From: Lucinisca nassula | Taxonomy: Eukaryota > Mollusca > Bivalvia > Lucinida > Lucinidae | Length of the DNA stretch: 64,000 bases | NCBI GenBank assembly: GCA_963580285.1 | Contig: OY757011.1 | Location: 153,191,245-153,255,244, forward strand | Direction of reading: 5' to 3' | In this document: positions 11,195-22,468 of the stretch, piece after piece | Numbering within the stretch: position 1 is the stretch's first letter | Layout: every line of letters starts with the position of its first letter | Notes under the pieces: generated by a model | Told to the model about the DNA's origin: nothing | What the model saw: only the letters and a program-made list of their open reading frames with translations | Database searches by the model: none | Made by a program: the position numbers and the translations under genes

Positions 11195-14100
11195 CAAATG
11201 TCCTATGGTAAGAGAACACCTTTGGGATTGTTCAAAAGTGGTCACCCAATGTACTCGGGTAAGAGAACACCTTTGGGATTGTTCAAAAGTGGTCACCCTG
11301 TGTCCTCTGGTAAAAGAACACCTTTGGGACTGTTCAAAAGTGGTCACCCAGTGTCCTCTGGAAAGAGAACACCTTTGGGACTGTTCAAAAGTGGTCACCC
11401 AGTGTCCTCTGGTAAAAGAACACCTTTGGGACTGTTCAAAAGTGGCCACCCAATGTCCTCTGGTAAGAGAACACCTTTGGGATTGTTCAAAAGTGGTCAC
11501 CAAGTATCCTGCGTAAGAGAACACCTTTGGGATTGTTCAAAAGAGGTCAGTGTCCTCTGGTAAGAGAACACCATTGGGACTGTTCAAAAGTGGTCACGCA
11601 GTGTCCTCTGGTAAGAGAACACCTTCGGGACTGTTCAAAAGTTGTCACTCAATGTCCTCTGGTAAGAGACCACCTTTTGGACTGTTCAAAAGTGGTCACC
11701 CAGTGTCCTCTGGTAAGAGAACACCTTTGGGACTGTTCAAAAGTGGCCACCCAGTGTCCTCTGGTAAGGGAACACCTTTGGGACTGTTCAAAAGTGGTCA
11801 CCCAAGGTCCTCTGGTAAGAGAACACCTTTGGGATTGTTCATAGGTGGTCATCCAGTGTCCTCTGGTAAGAGAACATCTTTGGGACTGTTCAAAAGTGGT
11901 CACCCGGTGTCATCTGATAAGAGAACACATTTGGGATTGATCAAAAGAGGTCAGTGTCCTCTGGTAAGAGAACACTTTTGGGACTGTTCAAAAGTGGTCA
12001 CCCAATGTCCTCTGGTAAGAGAACACCTTTGGGACTGTTCAAAAGTGGTCACCCAGTGTCCTCTGGTAGGAGAACACCTATGGGACTGTTCAAAAGTGGT
12101 CACCCAGTGTCCTCTGGTAAGAGAACACCTTTGGGATTGTTCACAAGTGGTCACCCAGTGTCCTCTGGTAAAAGAACACCTTTGGGATTGATCAAAAGAG
12201 GTCAGTGTCCTCTGGTAAGAGAACACTTTTGGGACTGTTCAAAAGTGGTCACCCAATGTCCTCTGGTAAGAGAAAGCCTTTGGGACTGTTCAAAAGTGGT
12301 CATACAGTGTGCTCTGGTAAGAGAACACCTTTGGGACTGTTCAAAAGTGGTCACCCAGTGTTCTCTGGTAAGGGAACACCTTTGGGACTGTTCTAAAGTG
12401 GTCATACAGTGTGCTCTGGTAAGAGAACACCTTTGGGACTGTTCAAAAGTGGTCACACAGTGTTCTCTGGTAAGGGAACACCTTTGGGACTGTTCAAAAA
12501 GGGTCACCCAAGTTCCTCTGGTAAGTGAACACATTTGGGATCGTTCACAAGTGGTCACCCAGTGTCCTCTTGTAAGAGAACACCTTTGGGACTGTTCAAA
12601 AGTGGTCAGCCGGTGTCCTCTGGTAAGACTACACATTTGGGACTCTTCAAAAGTGGTCACCTAGTGTCCTCTGGTAAGAGAACACCTTTGGTATTGTTCA
12701 AAAGTGGTAACCCAAGGTCCTCTGGTAATAGAACACCTTTGGAATTGTTCAAAAGTGGCTACCCAGTGTCTTCTGGTAAGAGAACACCTTTGGGACTGTT
12801 CGTAAGTGGTTATCTAGTGTCCTCTGATAAGAGAACACCTTTGGAACTGTTCAAAAGTGGTCACCCAGTGTCCTCTGGGAAGACTGTTCAAAACTGGTCA
12901 CCCACTGTCTTCTGGTAAGAGACCACCTTTGAGACTGTTCAAAACTGGTCACCCAGTGTCTTCTGGTAAGAGACCACCTTTGGAACTATTCGAGAGTGGT
13001 CACCCAGTGTCTTTTGGTAAGAGACCATCTTTGGGACTGTTCAAAAGTGATCACCCAGCGTCTTTTGTTAAGAGACCACCTTTGGGACTGTTCAAAAGTG
13101 GTCACCCAGTGTCTTTTGGTAAGAGACCATCTTTGGGACTGTTCAAAAGTGGTCACCCAGCGTCTTTTGTTAAAAGACCACCTTTTGGACTGTTCAAAAG
13201 TGGTCACCCAGTATCTTTTTGAAAGAGACCATGCTCTGGAGTGTTCAAAAGCGGTCACCCGATGTCTTCTGGTAAGAGAACACCTTTAGGACTGTTCAAA
13301 AGTGGTCACCCAGTGTCTTCTGGTAAGAGAACACCTTTGGGATTGTTCAAAAGTGGTCACCCAGTGTCCTCTGGTAAGAGAACACCTTTGAAATTGTTCC
13401 AAAGAGGTCAGTGTCCTCTGGTAAGAGAACACCTTTGGGACTGTTCAAAAGTGGACACGCAGTGTCCTCTGTTAAGAGAACAGCTTTAGGACTGTTCAAA
13501 AGTGGTCACCCAAAGTCTTCTGGTAAGAGAACACCTTTGGGACTGTTCAAAAGTGGTCACCCAGTGTCTTTCGGTAATAGAATCTTTGGGACTGTTCGAA
13601 AGTGGTCACCCAAGGTCCTCTGGTAAGAGAACACCTTTGGGACTGTTCAAAATTTTCACCAAGTGTCCTCTGGTAAGAGAATACCTTTGGAACTGTTCAA
13701 AAGTGGTCACCCAGTGTCCTCTAGTAAGAGAACACATTTGGAACTGTTTAAAAGTGGTCACCCAAGGTCCTCTGGTAAGAGAACACCTTTGGGACTGTTC
13801 AAAAGGGGTCACCCAGTGTCCTCTGGTAAGAGAACACCTTCAAAGGAACACCTTCCTCTGGTAAAGGAACACCTTTGGGATTGTTCAAAAGTGGTCACCC
13901 AATGTCCTGTGGTAAAAGAACACATTTGGAACTGTTAAAAAGTGGTCACCCAGTATCCTCTGGTAAGAGAACATCTTTGGGATTGTTCAAAAGTGGTCAC
14001 CCAAGGTCCTCTGGTAAAGGAACACCTTAGGGATTATTCAAAAGTGACAACCCAGAATCTTCTGGTAAGACACCATTGGGACTGTTCGAAAGTGGTCACC

Positions 14101-16560
14101 CAGTGTCCTCGGGTAAGAGAACACCTTATGGACTGTTCAAAAGTGGTCACCCAGTGTCCTCTGGTAAGAGAACACCTTTGGGACTGTTCAAAAGTGGTCA
14201 CCCAAGGTCCTGTGGTAAAAGAACACATTTGGGACTGTTCAAAAGTGGTCACTCGGTGTCCTCTGGTAAGACTACACATTCGGGACTCTTCAAAAGTGGT
14301 CACTCAGTGTCCTCTGGTAAGAGATCACCTTCCGTATTGTTCAAAAGTGGTCACCTAAGGTCTTCTGGTAAGAGAACACCTTTGGGATTGTTCAAAAGTG
14401 GCTACCCAGTATCTTCTGGTAAGAGAACACCTTTGGGACTGTTCGTAAGTGGTCAGCTAGTGTTCTCTGGTAAGAGAACGCATTTGGGACTGTTCAAAAG
14501 TGGTCACCTAGTGTCCTCTGATAAGAGAACACCTTACGGACTGTTCAAAAGTGGTCACCCAGTGTCCACTGGGATGACTGTTCAAAACTGGTCACCCAGT
14601 GTCTTCTGGTAAGGGACCACCTTTGCGACTGTTCAAAACTGGTCACCCAGTGCCTTCTGGTAAGAGACCACCTTTGGGACTGTTCTAAAGTGGTCACCCA
14701 GTGTCTTCTGGTAAGAGGCAACCTTTGGGACTGTCCAAAAGTGGTCACCTAGCGTCTTTTGTTAAGAGACCACCTTTTGGACTGTTCAAAAGTTGTCACC
14801 CAGTATCTTTTTGTAAGAGACCATACTCTGAACTGTTCAAAAGCGGTCATCCAGTGTCTTCTGGTAAGAGAACACCTTTAGGATTGTTCATAAATGGTCA
14901 TGCAGTGTCTTCTGGTAAGAGAACACCTTTGGGATTGTTCAAAAAGGGTAACCCAGGGTCCTCTGGTAAGAGAACACCTTTGAAATTGTTCCAAAGAGGT
15001 CAGTGTCCTCTGGTAAGAGAACAGATTTGGAAATGTTCAAACGTGGTCACGCAGTGTCCTCTGGTAAGAGAACAGCTTTGGGATTGTTCAAGAGTGGTCA
15101 CCCAATGTCCTCTGGTAAGAGAACACCTTTGGGACTGTTCAGATGTGGTCACCCAGTGTCTTTCGGTAAGAGAACACCTTTGGGACTGTTGTTCAAAAGT
15201 GGTCACCCAAGGTCCTCTGGTAAGAGAACACCTTTGGGATTGTTCAAAAGTGGTCACCCAGTGTCCTCTGGAAAGCGAACACCTTTGGGACTGTTCAAAA
15301 GTGGTCACACAGTGTCCTCTGGTAAGAGAACACCTTTGGGACTGTTCAATTAGGGTCACCCAGTGTCCTCTGGTAAGAGAACACATTTGGGACTGTTCAA
15401 AAATGGTCACCCAGTATCCTCTGGTAAGAGAACACCTTTGGGATTGTTCAAAAAAGGTCAACCAAGGTCCTCTGGTAAGGGACCACCTTTGAGATTGTTC
15501 AAAAGTGGTAACCCAGTGTCTTCTGGTAAGAGAACACCTTTGGGACTGTTCGAAAGTGGTAACCTAGTGTCCTCTGGTAAGGGAACACCTTTGGGAATGT
15601 TCAAAAGTGGTCACCTAGTGTCCTCTGGTAAGAGAACACCTTTGGGACTGTTCAAAAGTGGTCACCCAGTGTCCTCTGGGAAGACTGTTTAAAACTGGTC
15701 ACCCAATGTCTTCTGGTAAGAGACCACCTTTGGAACTATTCAAAAGTGGTCACCTAGTGTCTTCTGGTAAGAGACAACCTTTGGGACGTTCAAAAGTGGT
15801 CACCCAGTGTCTTTTGGTAAGAGACCACCTTTGAGACTGTTCAAAAGTGGTCACCCAGCGTCTTTTGTTAAGAGACCACCTTTTGGACTGTTCAAAAGCG
15901 GTCACCAGTGTCTTCTGGTAAGAGAACACCTTTGGTATTGTTCAAAAGTGGTCACCCAGTGTCCTCTGATAAGAGACCACCTTTGGACCTTTGGGACTGT
16001 TCAAAAGTTGTCATCCAGTGTCTTCTGGTAGGAGACCACCTTTGGGACTGTTCGAAAGTGGTCACCCAGTGTCTTCTGGTAAGAGACCACCTTTTGGTCT
16101 GTTCGAAAGTGGTCACCCAGTGTCCTCTGGTAAGAGAACACCTTTGGGAATGTTCAAAAGTGGTCATGCAGTGTCTTCTGGTAAGGCCTTTGGGACTGTT
16201 CAGAAGTGGTAACCCAGTGTCCTCTGGTAAGAGAACACCTTTGGGGCGAAAGTGGTCACCCAGTGTCCTCTGGTAAGAGAACACCTTTGGGAATGTTCAA
16301 AAGTGGTCATGCAGTGTCTTCTGGTAAGGCCTTTGGGACTGTTCAGAAGTGGTCACCCAGTGTCCTCTGGTAAGAGAACACCTTTGGGACTGGTCAAAAG
16401 TGGTCACCAGTGTCTTCTGGTACGATAACACCTTTGGGACTGTTCGAAAGTGGTCACCCAGTGTCTTCAGGTAAGAGACCACCTACGGGACTGTTCAAAA
16501 GTGGTCACCCAGTGGTCTCTTGTAAGAGACCGCCTTTGGGACTGTTCAAAAGTGGTCTTT
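11195..16560. repeat. 51-bp minisatellite, about 105 units
   Basis: The unit contains CCCAGTGTCCTCTGGTAAGA, then GAACACCTTTGGGACTGTTC, then AAAAGTGGTCA. The period is 51 bp, i.e. 17 codons, which leaves most frames open and creates false ORFs on both strands (SSGKRTPLGLFKSGHPV and its shadows). Two unit types occur: GAGAACACC (most) and GAGACCACC with GTCTTCTGG (about 12880-13200, 14560-14830, 15690-16110). A 4-bp-short variant, AAAAGAGGTCAGTG, appears near 11547, 11949, 12200, 13407 and 14999 and shifts the frame. In GACCACC units CACCTTTG and CAAAAGTG with flanking GAC/GTC form an ~11-bp stem. Confidence 0.9.
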
Positions 16561-16904
16561 AAGACCACCTTTGAACAGTCCCAAATGTGGTCTTAATTTA
16601 AAGACCACTTTGAGCAGTCCCATTGGTGGTCTTAATATAGGAATTTTACTATACAGAAAAAAATTCAATGACTTTGAACCTATGGCTGGTTTATCATGGC
16701 AGAGTAGAGTCCCTAGGGAAATTTTTCCATATGTCCGGCTAAGCAAAAGTGATGGATAATCTAGAGCGATTTTCTTATTTTTATCTAAAAGATGCAGGTT
16801 GCGTAAACTCATAAGTGTCACCTCATTACGAGTACTCAGTCATTAGGACCACTGTGATAAGGCGATTCTAATGAGTAGACAGAACATACTAGTATTTGTA
16901 ACCC

Positions 16905-17085
16905 TTAATATGCCAATCACAACAATTGCTGTCTGCTTTGTCACCTTCTGGTAACTTTGCAAGTCATTTTACAAACAGTGTGGACCCAGATCAGACTGCT
17001 CTAGATTGATCAGGGTCTTCCCTGTTGGTCTGTATGCAAAAATATGTTTAAAAAGTTTGCAAGATGATGCAGAAGAGGACATTCA
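16905..17085. mobile_element. MITE hairpin of the AAACAGTG-core group
   Basis: Contains CAAACAGTGTGGACCCAGAT and CAGACTGC..GATCAGGGTC. It shares flanks (CCAATCACAACAA, GTCTGCTTTG) with the complement of the copies at 1008-1100 and 31060-31300. Confidence 0.45.
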
Positions 17086-17345
17086 CTCCCACCCATTGGA
17101 GCTTGGCAAAAACTGACCACATGAGTACTGGTAAACTGTTTAGAAGGACTAAGCCTGCCCAGGCACAGTGGTATGAGTCAGATTGTCAAGTGCATGTAAT
17201 CCTTTTGGTTTCATTTGGCGGCAGGGCTTGAGATGTCATTTCATCTCAATGTCGGGTAAAAGTCCCACAAAATTGGAAGCAATATCTCCAAAATGACCTA
17301 GATAGTATTGACGGGGATGTTAAACCTCAATTCAAACAAACAAAG
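17084..17345 (+). mobile_element. SINE-A copy, 5' end worn
   Basis: The words CCTGCCCAGGCACAGTGG, GATGTCATTTCATCTCAATG and the tail GACGGGGATGTTAAACCTC with CAAACAAACAAA are present; the head is degraded. Confidence 0.7.
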
Positions 17346-17387
17346 AAAGCAACAGAGGACACAATTGATGCAGTTTTTCATGGCATC

Positions 17388-17613
17388 TTAACCTTTTCAG
17401 TACGGGAAACCCCCAAATGGGTACCCTGGCAAACAGTGCAGGCCTAGATCAGACGCCACAGAATGCGGCATCTGATCAGAGCCAACACTGTTTGCAGAAA
17501 GTTCAGCCATTTTCCAAATAAATTTTGAAGAAAACACAACCTGTCACCACTAAATTTCCAAATGGACTCCTGCTATATATTCGGAATATTCCATTTGGTA
17601 CAAAAAGGGTTAA
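17388..17613. mobile_element. TTAA-flanked MITE, family PB2
   Basis: Opposite orientation to the copy at 1765-1978: it ends CCATTTGGTACAAAAAGGGT then TAA. The centre has CAGACGCCACAGAATGCGGC and ATCTGATC, between AAACAGTGCAGGCC and AACACTGTTTGC. Confidence 0.65.
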
Positions 17614-17642
17614 GGGCTAAAGAAAATCAGAAACTAATGCCT

Positions 17643-17854
17643 TAACCCTTGTTCTGCTGAGCCCGGATATGCCTTTTCTTTGAAACAATGTAGATCCAGA
17701 TCAGATGGCTTCTGAAGAAGCCATCTGATCAGGACCTACATTGTTTGTCATTTAGATTGTGAATTTGTTGTAATAATTTGCTACAGGTAATCTGATTGGT
17801 TGATAATCGGTTGTGGGTGTGGCATATATGAATATTCAGCAGGACAAGGGTTAA
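17643..17854. mobile_element. TTAA-flanked MITE, family PB1
   Basis: Ends TTAACCCTTGTTCTGCTGA and TTCAGCAGGACAAGGGTTAA, inverted. The centre is a near-perfect hairpin, GATCCAGATCAGATGGCTTC facing GAAGCCATCTGATCAGGACC. TTAA and CCC ends suggest a piggyBac-type non-autonomous element. Confidence 0.75.
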
Positions 17855-17970
17855 AAATTCACATTATGCCTCCGACCTGGCAATATGCCAAACCTTAGTG
17901 GCTCAAACTACCACTGCCTCAAACAAATGTTCATAGTCCAAAAAGTGTTCAAGCCATTGAAAACCAACTG

Positions 17971-18210
17971 GGCCCAGTTGTTCAAAGCTTCGTTAGCTTA
18001 ACAAGCTCGTTAGTGGTCAAATTGTTAACTACTCTAGCAAGTTTTATACCTAAAATTTTGTTATTTTTGCTGAAAAAATGTAAGCAGCTTTTGCATAGGC
18101 AAAAGCAGCTTACACTTTTCAGCAAAAATATTAGTATATTTGTGATATTAAATGATAAAAGTTTTAACGATTTGTTAACTAATGACGTTGTTAGTTTTGA
18201 ACAACTGGCC
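17971..18210. mobile_element. long-hairpin MITE, family FB (foldback-like)
   Basis: Ends GGCCCAGTTGTTCAAAGC and TTTTGAACAACTGGCC. The middle folds on AGCAGCTTTTGC / GCAAAAGCAGCT with TTTTGCTGAAAAAATGT arms. Copies recur at 32953, 34080, 50043 and elsewhere. Confidence 0.75.
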
Positions 18211-18587
18211 TCTGTACCTCAGACTAATGAATCATTACTACTGGGAAAATGACGTTTTCATGTCTCATCAAAGTTGCATCTACATTGATTTAAGAAATGA
18301 ATGTAATCTATTTCACTTTCATCAAAGTATGAACAACATTGGGTCACGAGCCAAGTAAGTAAAAGGGGCGTTCACTTTAACTTTGCTTGTGGCTTGATAT
18401 CGTTCATAATTCTATGAACGTTAAATAAATTACCTTTTATTTCTTATATTTACATTATTTCCCATTCATCACACCACGAAAAAGTCTTGTCTAAGGGCTT
18501 AAATGTTTGTTTGTGTGTTTGATTTAATTTTCGGTCAGGAGTGCGCTTCATTTGCTTATCCCCGAAATTATCTCAAATACCTGGTTT
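18211..18587. other. no recognised feature
   Basis: AT-rich sequence; no exon or known repeat seen. Confidence 0.35.
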
Positions 18588-18888
18588 CATTTGTTTGATT
18601 TGAGGTTTAACGTCCCCGTCAACACTGTAAAGGTCATTATGGAGACGTTGCTTCCAATTTTGTGGGACTTTTACCCAACAATGAGATGAAAAGACATCTC
18701 AAGCCCTGTCGCCCAATGAAACCAATAGGGTTTATTAGCATGGATGGTCCGCCTCGCACCGCGGTTCTTGGACAGGCTTAGATCCTCCAACCGGTTTACC
18801 AGTACTAGTGTGCGGGCCGGATTCAGCTCTGCGTGGAAGCATCATGTAACCCATATATTTCTTCAAGCCCCTATGGGCGGGGGCCGAA
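18588..18888 (-). mobile_element. SINE-A copy
   Basis: Minus strand: the tail complement TTTGATTTGAGGTTTAACGT is at the left and the head complement CTATGGGCGGGGGCC at the right. It is full-length for the family (~300 bp). Confidence 0.8.
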
Positions 18889-19490
18889 ATTTGAACAATT
18901 GATGGGCCAAGGCGAAGGGGAAAATACATTCATCTATATGCGCCTGTGACGCCAATATAAAGAATATAATTAATGCGACAAGCAATGAATGGAACAAACA
19001 ACTCAGCAAAAAGCTATTGTCTCAAGTGCAACAAGTTTATTTCTTTATTCCTTTCTTTCTTACTTCATTATGTTGAGTCTTATTTTTCTTATTTTCAATT
19101 TTTCACAGTAGCAAACATTGTTTTGTCTTGTTCAAACCCTAAGAAAAAAAAAGACAGCATCCAAAGATGCATTTCTGCGCCTTCGATAGCTGCATTTACA
19201 CTCAGTGATGTAAAGTGCGTTTGGTCTCTCAAAACAGGTGTACAAAGCACTGCCATACCACTCGTTACGTGATAATAGAAAAATAATTCTTGTATAATTA
19301 AGCATAGAAGTGCAAGATATCTATGCAAAACGCCGGATACTTTTTGAAAGACCCCGCGGGAAATAAATGAATGTCATCTGGATAACGTCGCGTTGAGTTT
19401 GGTTCCACTGACGTTGCTAAGACTGATATACAAGACGCAGTGTAACGTTGTACGTTTGGCACTTTCTAGTAAATGACGTTGGCACTCAAA
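18889..19490. other. no recognised feature
   Basis: Contains short ORFs on both strands without family likeness. No repeat of this window is evident. Confidence 0.35.
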
Positions 19491-19771
19491 AGGTTAACGT
19501 CCCTGTCAACACTGTATAGGTCATTATGGAGACGTTGCTTCAAATTTTGTAGGACTTTTACCCGACAATGAGATGAAATGACATCTCAAGCCGTCACCAA
19601 ATGAAACCAATAGGGTTTATAAGCATGGACGGTCCGACTCGCACCGCTTTGCCTGGGCAGGCTTAGATCCTCTAAACTGTTTACCAGTACTTGTGTGGTC
19701 AGTTTCAGCTGTGCGTGGAAGCATTGTGCAGCCCATCTATTTCTTCAAGCCCCAATGGGCAGGGGGCGAAA
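19491..19771 (-). mobile_element. SINE-A copy lacking its A-rich tail
   Basis: Begins AAAGGTTAACGTCCCTGTCA and ends CAATGGGCAGGGGGCG. It matches 18588-18888 but without the CAAACAAA run. Confidence 0.75.
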
Positions 19772-19965
19772 GGCTAAAATGAAAGAAGAAAACAGTTGCA
19801 TACAATTTCCCTTCTGGCTGCGGAATAGCGTCGCTGGCGCCATAACCTCGCCATCGTCCAATCATATTGAAAAGAACCCTTGTTTATTTCAACGTCACTG
19901 ATGTCGCGTGAGTCAATGTTTTTGAAGTATGAACAACATTGCTTCCCAGTAGTTTACTATAGGAT

Positions 19966-20164
19966 GCTGTTCACGACAACCCCTATCTTTGGAAACAGTG
20001 TAGATCCAGATCAGATGGCTTCTGAAGAAGCCATCTGATCAGGATCTACACTGTTTGACATTAAGTTTGTGAATTTGTAGGAATAAATTACATCAAGTAA
20101 TCTGATTGGTTCAAAGTCAGAGATGGGTGTGGCTAAACTGAATATTCAGCAGGATAAGGGTTAA
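19966..20164. mobile_element. PB1 MITE, left terminus worn
   Basis: The right end is TTCAGCAGGATAAGGGTTAA. The hairpin GATCCAGATCAGATGGCTTC / GAAGCCATCTGATCAGGATC is intact; the left TTAACCCTT is lost. Confidence 0.7.
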
Positions 20165-20264
20165 ATTGTCTTCTGTAAATGCAATGAGAATGTAAATATA
20201 CCATGTTGCATGCACCTTGTGTGCCCATTTGGTTACATAGGTATTCCTCTGCAAGGCTAAAATT

Positions 20265-20566
20265 AGCCCCCGCCCATTGGGGCGTGAAGAAATAGATGTG
20301 CTGCATGATGCTTCCACGCAGAGCTGAAACCGACCCGCACATGAGTACTGGTAAACCGCTTAGAGGATCAAAGCCTGCCAAGGCAATGCGGTGCGAGTCG
20401 GCCTGTCCATGCTTATATACCCTATTGGTTTCATTGGGCGGCAGGGCTAGAGATGTCATTTCATCTCAATGTTGGGTAAAAGTTCCACAAAATTGGAAGC
20501 AATGTCTCCAGAATGACCTTTACAGTGTTGACGGGGACGTTAAATCTCAAATCAAACAAAACAAAA
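20265..20566 (+). mobile_element. SINE-A copy
   Basis: Head AGCCCCCGCCCATTGGGGCG; tail GACGGGGACGTTAAATCTC then CAAATCAAACAAAA. Full length. Confidence 0.8.
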
Positions 20567-20727
20567 CAAGGCTAAAAACAACAAAACTAAATTCTGAGAC
20601 CATTTTAATGCCATGACTGATGACTGTTAATACAAAAATATTAGATTTCAGGTTTATATATAACAATGAGGTAAAAACAATGAGGCCTATCTATGGTTTG
20701 TAAAATTTACAGTAACTGCAGTGTCCA

Positions 20728-20927
20728 TTAACCCTTATCCTGCTGTTCACGACAACCCTTTTCTCTGCAAACAGTGTAGATCCAGATCAGAAGCCATCTG
20801 ATCAGGATCTACACTGTTTGACATTCAATTTATGAATTTCTAGGAATAAATTACATCAAGTAATCTGATTGATTCAAAGTCAGAAATGGGTGTGGCTAAA
20901 CTGAATATTCAGCAAGAGAAGGGTTAA
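20728..20927. mobile_element. PB1 MITE
   Basis: Bounded by TTAACCCTTATCCTGCTG and TTCAGCAAGAGAAGGGTTAA. The central hairpin is shortened (GATCAGAAGCCATCTGATC). Confidence 0.75.
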
Positions 20928-20977
20928 CTTGACAATACAAGTATATCGTAAACATCCCACAAATATGGACACCTTGA

Positions 20978-21118
20978 GGACTTGCTGTAATTCTCCAAAA
21001 ATTTAAACAAATTTGTTTCAGCAAGGAGTCCAAAAGGTGCAGACAGAATGGTAAACAGTGTAGATCAGACTGCTCAATCTGGGTCTGCACTGTTTACTTA
21101 GGTCTATCTGTCCCAATA
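20978..21118. mobile_element. MITE of the AAACAGTG-core group, family H3
   Basis: GGAGTCCAAAAGGTGCAGAC lies to the left and TAGGTCTATCTGTCCCAATA to the right of a core with AAACAGTGTAGATC and CTGCACTGTTTACT. Related copies are at 22293-22468 and 29268-29425. Confidence 0.6.
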
Positions 21119-21146
21119 CATAGAGTCATTACGATAGTTATACCTG

Positions 21147-21830
21147 GGTCCAGTTGTTCACAACTAATGATATTGACAACTGTTCGTAAACTTGCTTGTT
21201 AAAACTTTGCTAATTTTATATGGTAAATATGGTAATAAATGTGACTAGCTTTTGCAAAAGCTCCTCTTGTTATTTATAGTGCAAGAGCTAAATAAACTAG
21301 ACTTCTGGTTCCCCCACCACCACATACCTCTTTCAAAGCAAAGCTTAATTTAACAGCACCACTGTGACCTTGAAAATAAGGTCACAAAAACCTAATCAGT
21401 TCTTCATCCTGACCAAATTTTATATCCATGCAAATTTGATTAAAATCCACCCAAAAGTTCACGAGATATACTGCACACAATCTAAATCTGGCCTAAATTT
21501 AATCTATTTAGCACAGCTGTGACCTTGAAAATAAGGTTAAGGTCACCAAAACCAATCAGTTCTTCATCTTGTCCTAATGTTACATCCATGCAAATTTGAT
21601 TAAAATCCTTCCAGTAGTTCATGAGATATCTTGTACTAAAGGTGTCATGCCGACGCTTATGCCTTATAGGCTGATGCCGACAGCATCCCCTCCCCTTCAG
21701 TAAGGGCACATAATTTATTCACATGTTTCAAGCTTAAATACTAGAGTCTTAGATATTGTACTTGCTAGAATAGTTAACAATCTAACTACTAATCAACTTG
21801 ATGAGCTAACAATGCTTTGAACAACTGGGA
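21147..21830. mobile_element. FB MITE split by a later insertion
   Basis: The left half (GGTCCAGTTGTTCACAAC ... GCTTTTGCAAAAGCT) ends near 21268. The right half resumes near 21728 with TTAGATATTGTACTTGCTAG and ends CTTTGAACAACTGGG. Confidence 0.6.
21269..21727. mobile_element. tandem-unit element inside the FB MITE
   Basis: Two copies of a unit with TGTGACCTTGAAAATAAGGT, then CAGTTCTTCATC and CATGCAAATTTGATTAAAAT. It starts at CTCCTCTTGTTA and ends near GCCGACAGCATCCCCTCCCC. The plan resembles the pearl-like elements; borders are approximate. Confidence 0.45.
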
Positions 21831-22133
21831 AGCGGACTTGCTTTTGGTACAATTGCACATGCCCTTTGCCCATATTACAAATATGTAACAAATTCTGTAC
21901 ATAAGAAAAGGCTTATGTAACACTCAGTGTAGTAACTATATTACAGAGGATATAGCAACAAGAATTTCACTGAAAGACCATGTCACGTCTATGGGGGACC
22001 AATGTTACTTGAACACTCAAGTTGATGCAAATATTTGAGCTGGATAAAAAATGACAATCAAATGCATGGAAAACAGAATCCCTTTATTGTCCCTAAATAC
22101 AAATGTGGCAGAAATGAGCCACTGTAATGATCC

Positions 22134-22292
22134 TAACCCTTCTCTTGCTGAATATTCAGATTAGCCACACCCATTTCTGACTTTGAACCAATCACATTAC
22201 TTGATGTAATTCATTCCTACAAATTCATAAATTGAATGTCAAACAGTGTGGATCCTGATCAGATGGGGGTTGTCTTGAACAGCATGATAAGA
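22134..22292. mobile_element. PB1 MITE, internally deleted
   Basis: Starts TAACCCTTCTCTTGCTGAAT; the word TTGAATGTCAAACAGTGTGG is present, but much of the hairpin and right half are missing. Confidence 0.6.
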
Positions 22293-22468
22293 GCTAAGTA
22301 TTGGGACAGACAGGCCTAAGCAAACAGTGCAGACCCAGATCAGACTGCTCCTGAGCAATCTGATCAGGGTCTACACTGTTTGCCATTCCATCTGCACATT
22401 TTGGACTCCTTGCTGGATCGTGAAACAAAATTGTTTAAAGTTTAGGAGAATTACAGCAAGTCCTCAAA
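22293..22468. mobile_element. MITE of the AAACAGTG-core group, family H3
   Basis: GTATTGGGACAGACAGGCCT, a core CAAACAGTGCAGACCCAGAT / ATCAGGGTCTACACTGTTTG, then TTTGGACTCCTTGCTG. Confidence 0.65.

Larger units (their letters stand above)
6680..16651. mobile_element. mariner-type MITE (MAR family) enlarged by an internal array and a nested transposon
   Basis: The left end is CAGGAAAAATTCC then ATAAGACCAGTTAAAATTA; the right end is GTGGTCTTAATATAGGAATT then TTACTA, each beside a TA. The intact 206-bp relative at 24791-24996 has the same order: AAAATTAAGACTA, then TGTCCTCTGG..CACCTTTGGG, TTCAAAAGTGGTC, the palindrome and GGTGGTCTTAATATAGGAAT. Here two things were added: a transposon at 6738-11156 and roughly 105 copies of the unit found once in the relative. 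The boundaries are by eye; TA plus a CAGT-like end is the mariner signature. Confidence 0.6.

Noticed and set aside
11180..16500. Many long ORFs on both strands encoding a 17-residue repeat protein (SGKRTPLGLFKSGHPV and shadows)
   Set aside because: The 51-bp period keeps several frames open at once; frames shift at 47-bp units, no frame is favoured, and the units derive from a non-coding MITE.
11195..16560. CRISPR array
   Set aside because: The units are contiguous with no unique spacers, the host is a eukaryote, and the unit comes from a MITE.
16546..16821. Minus-strand ORF at the array end
   Set aside because: It crosses the MITE right end and shows no family likeness.
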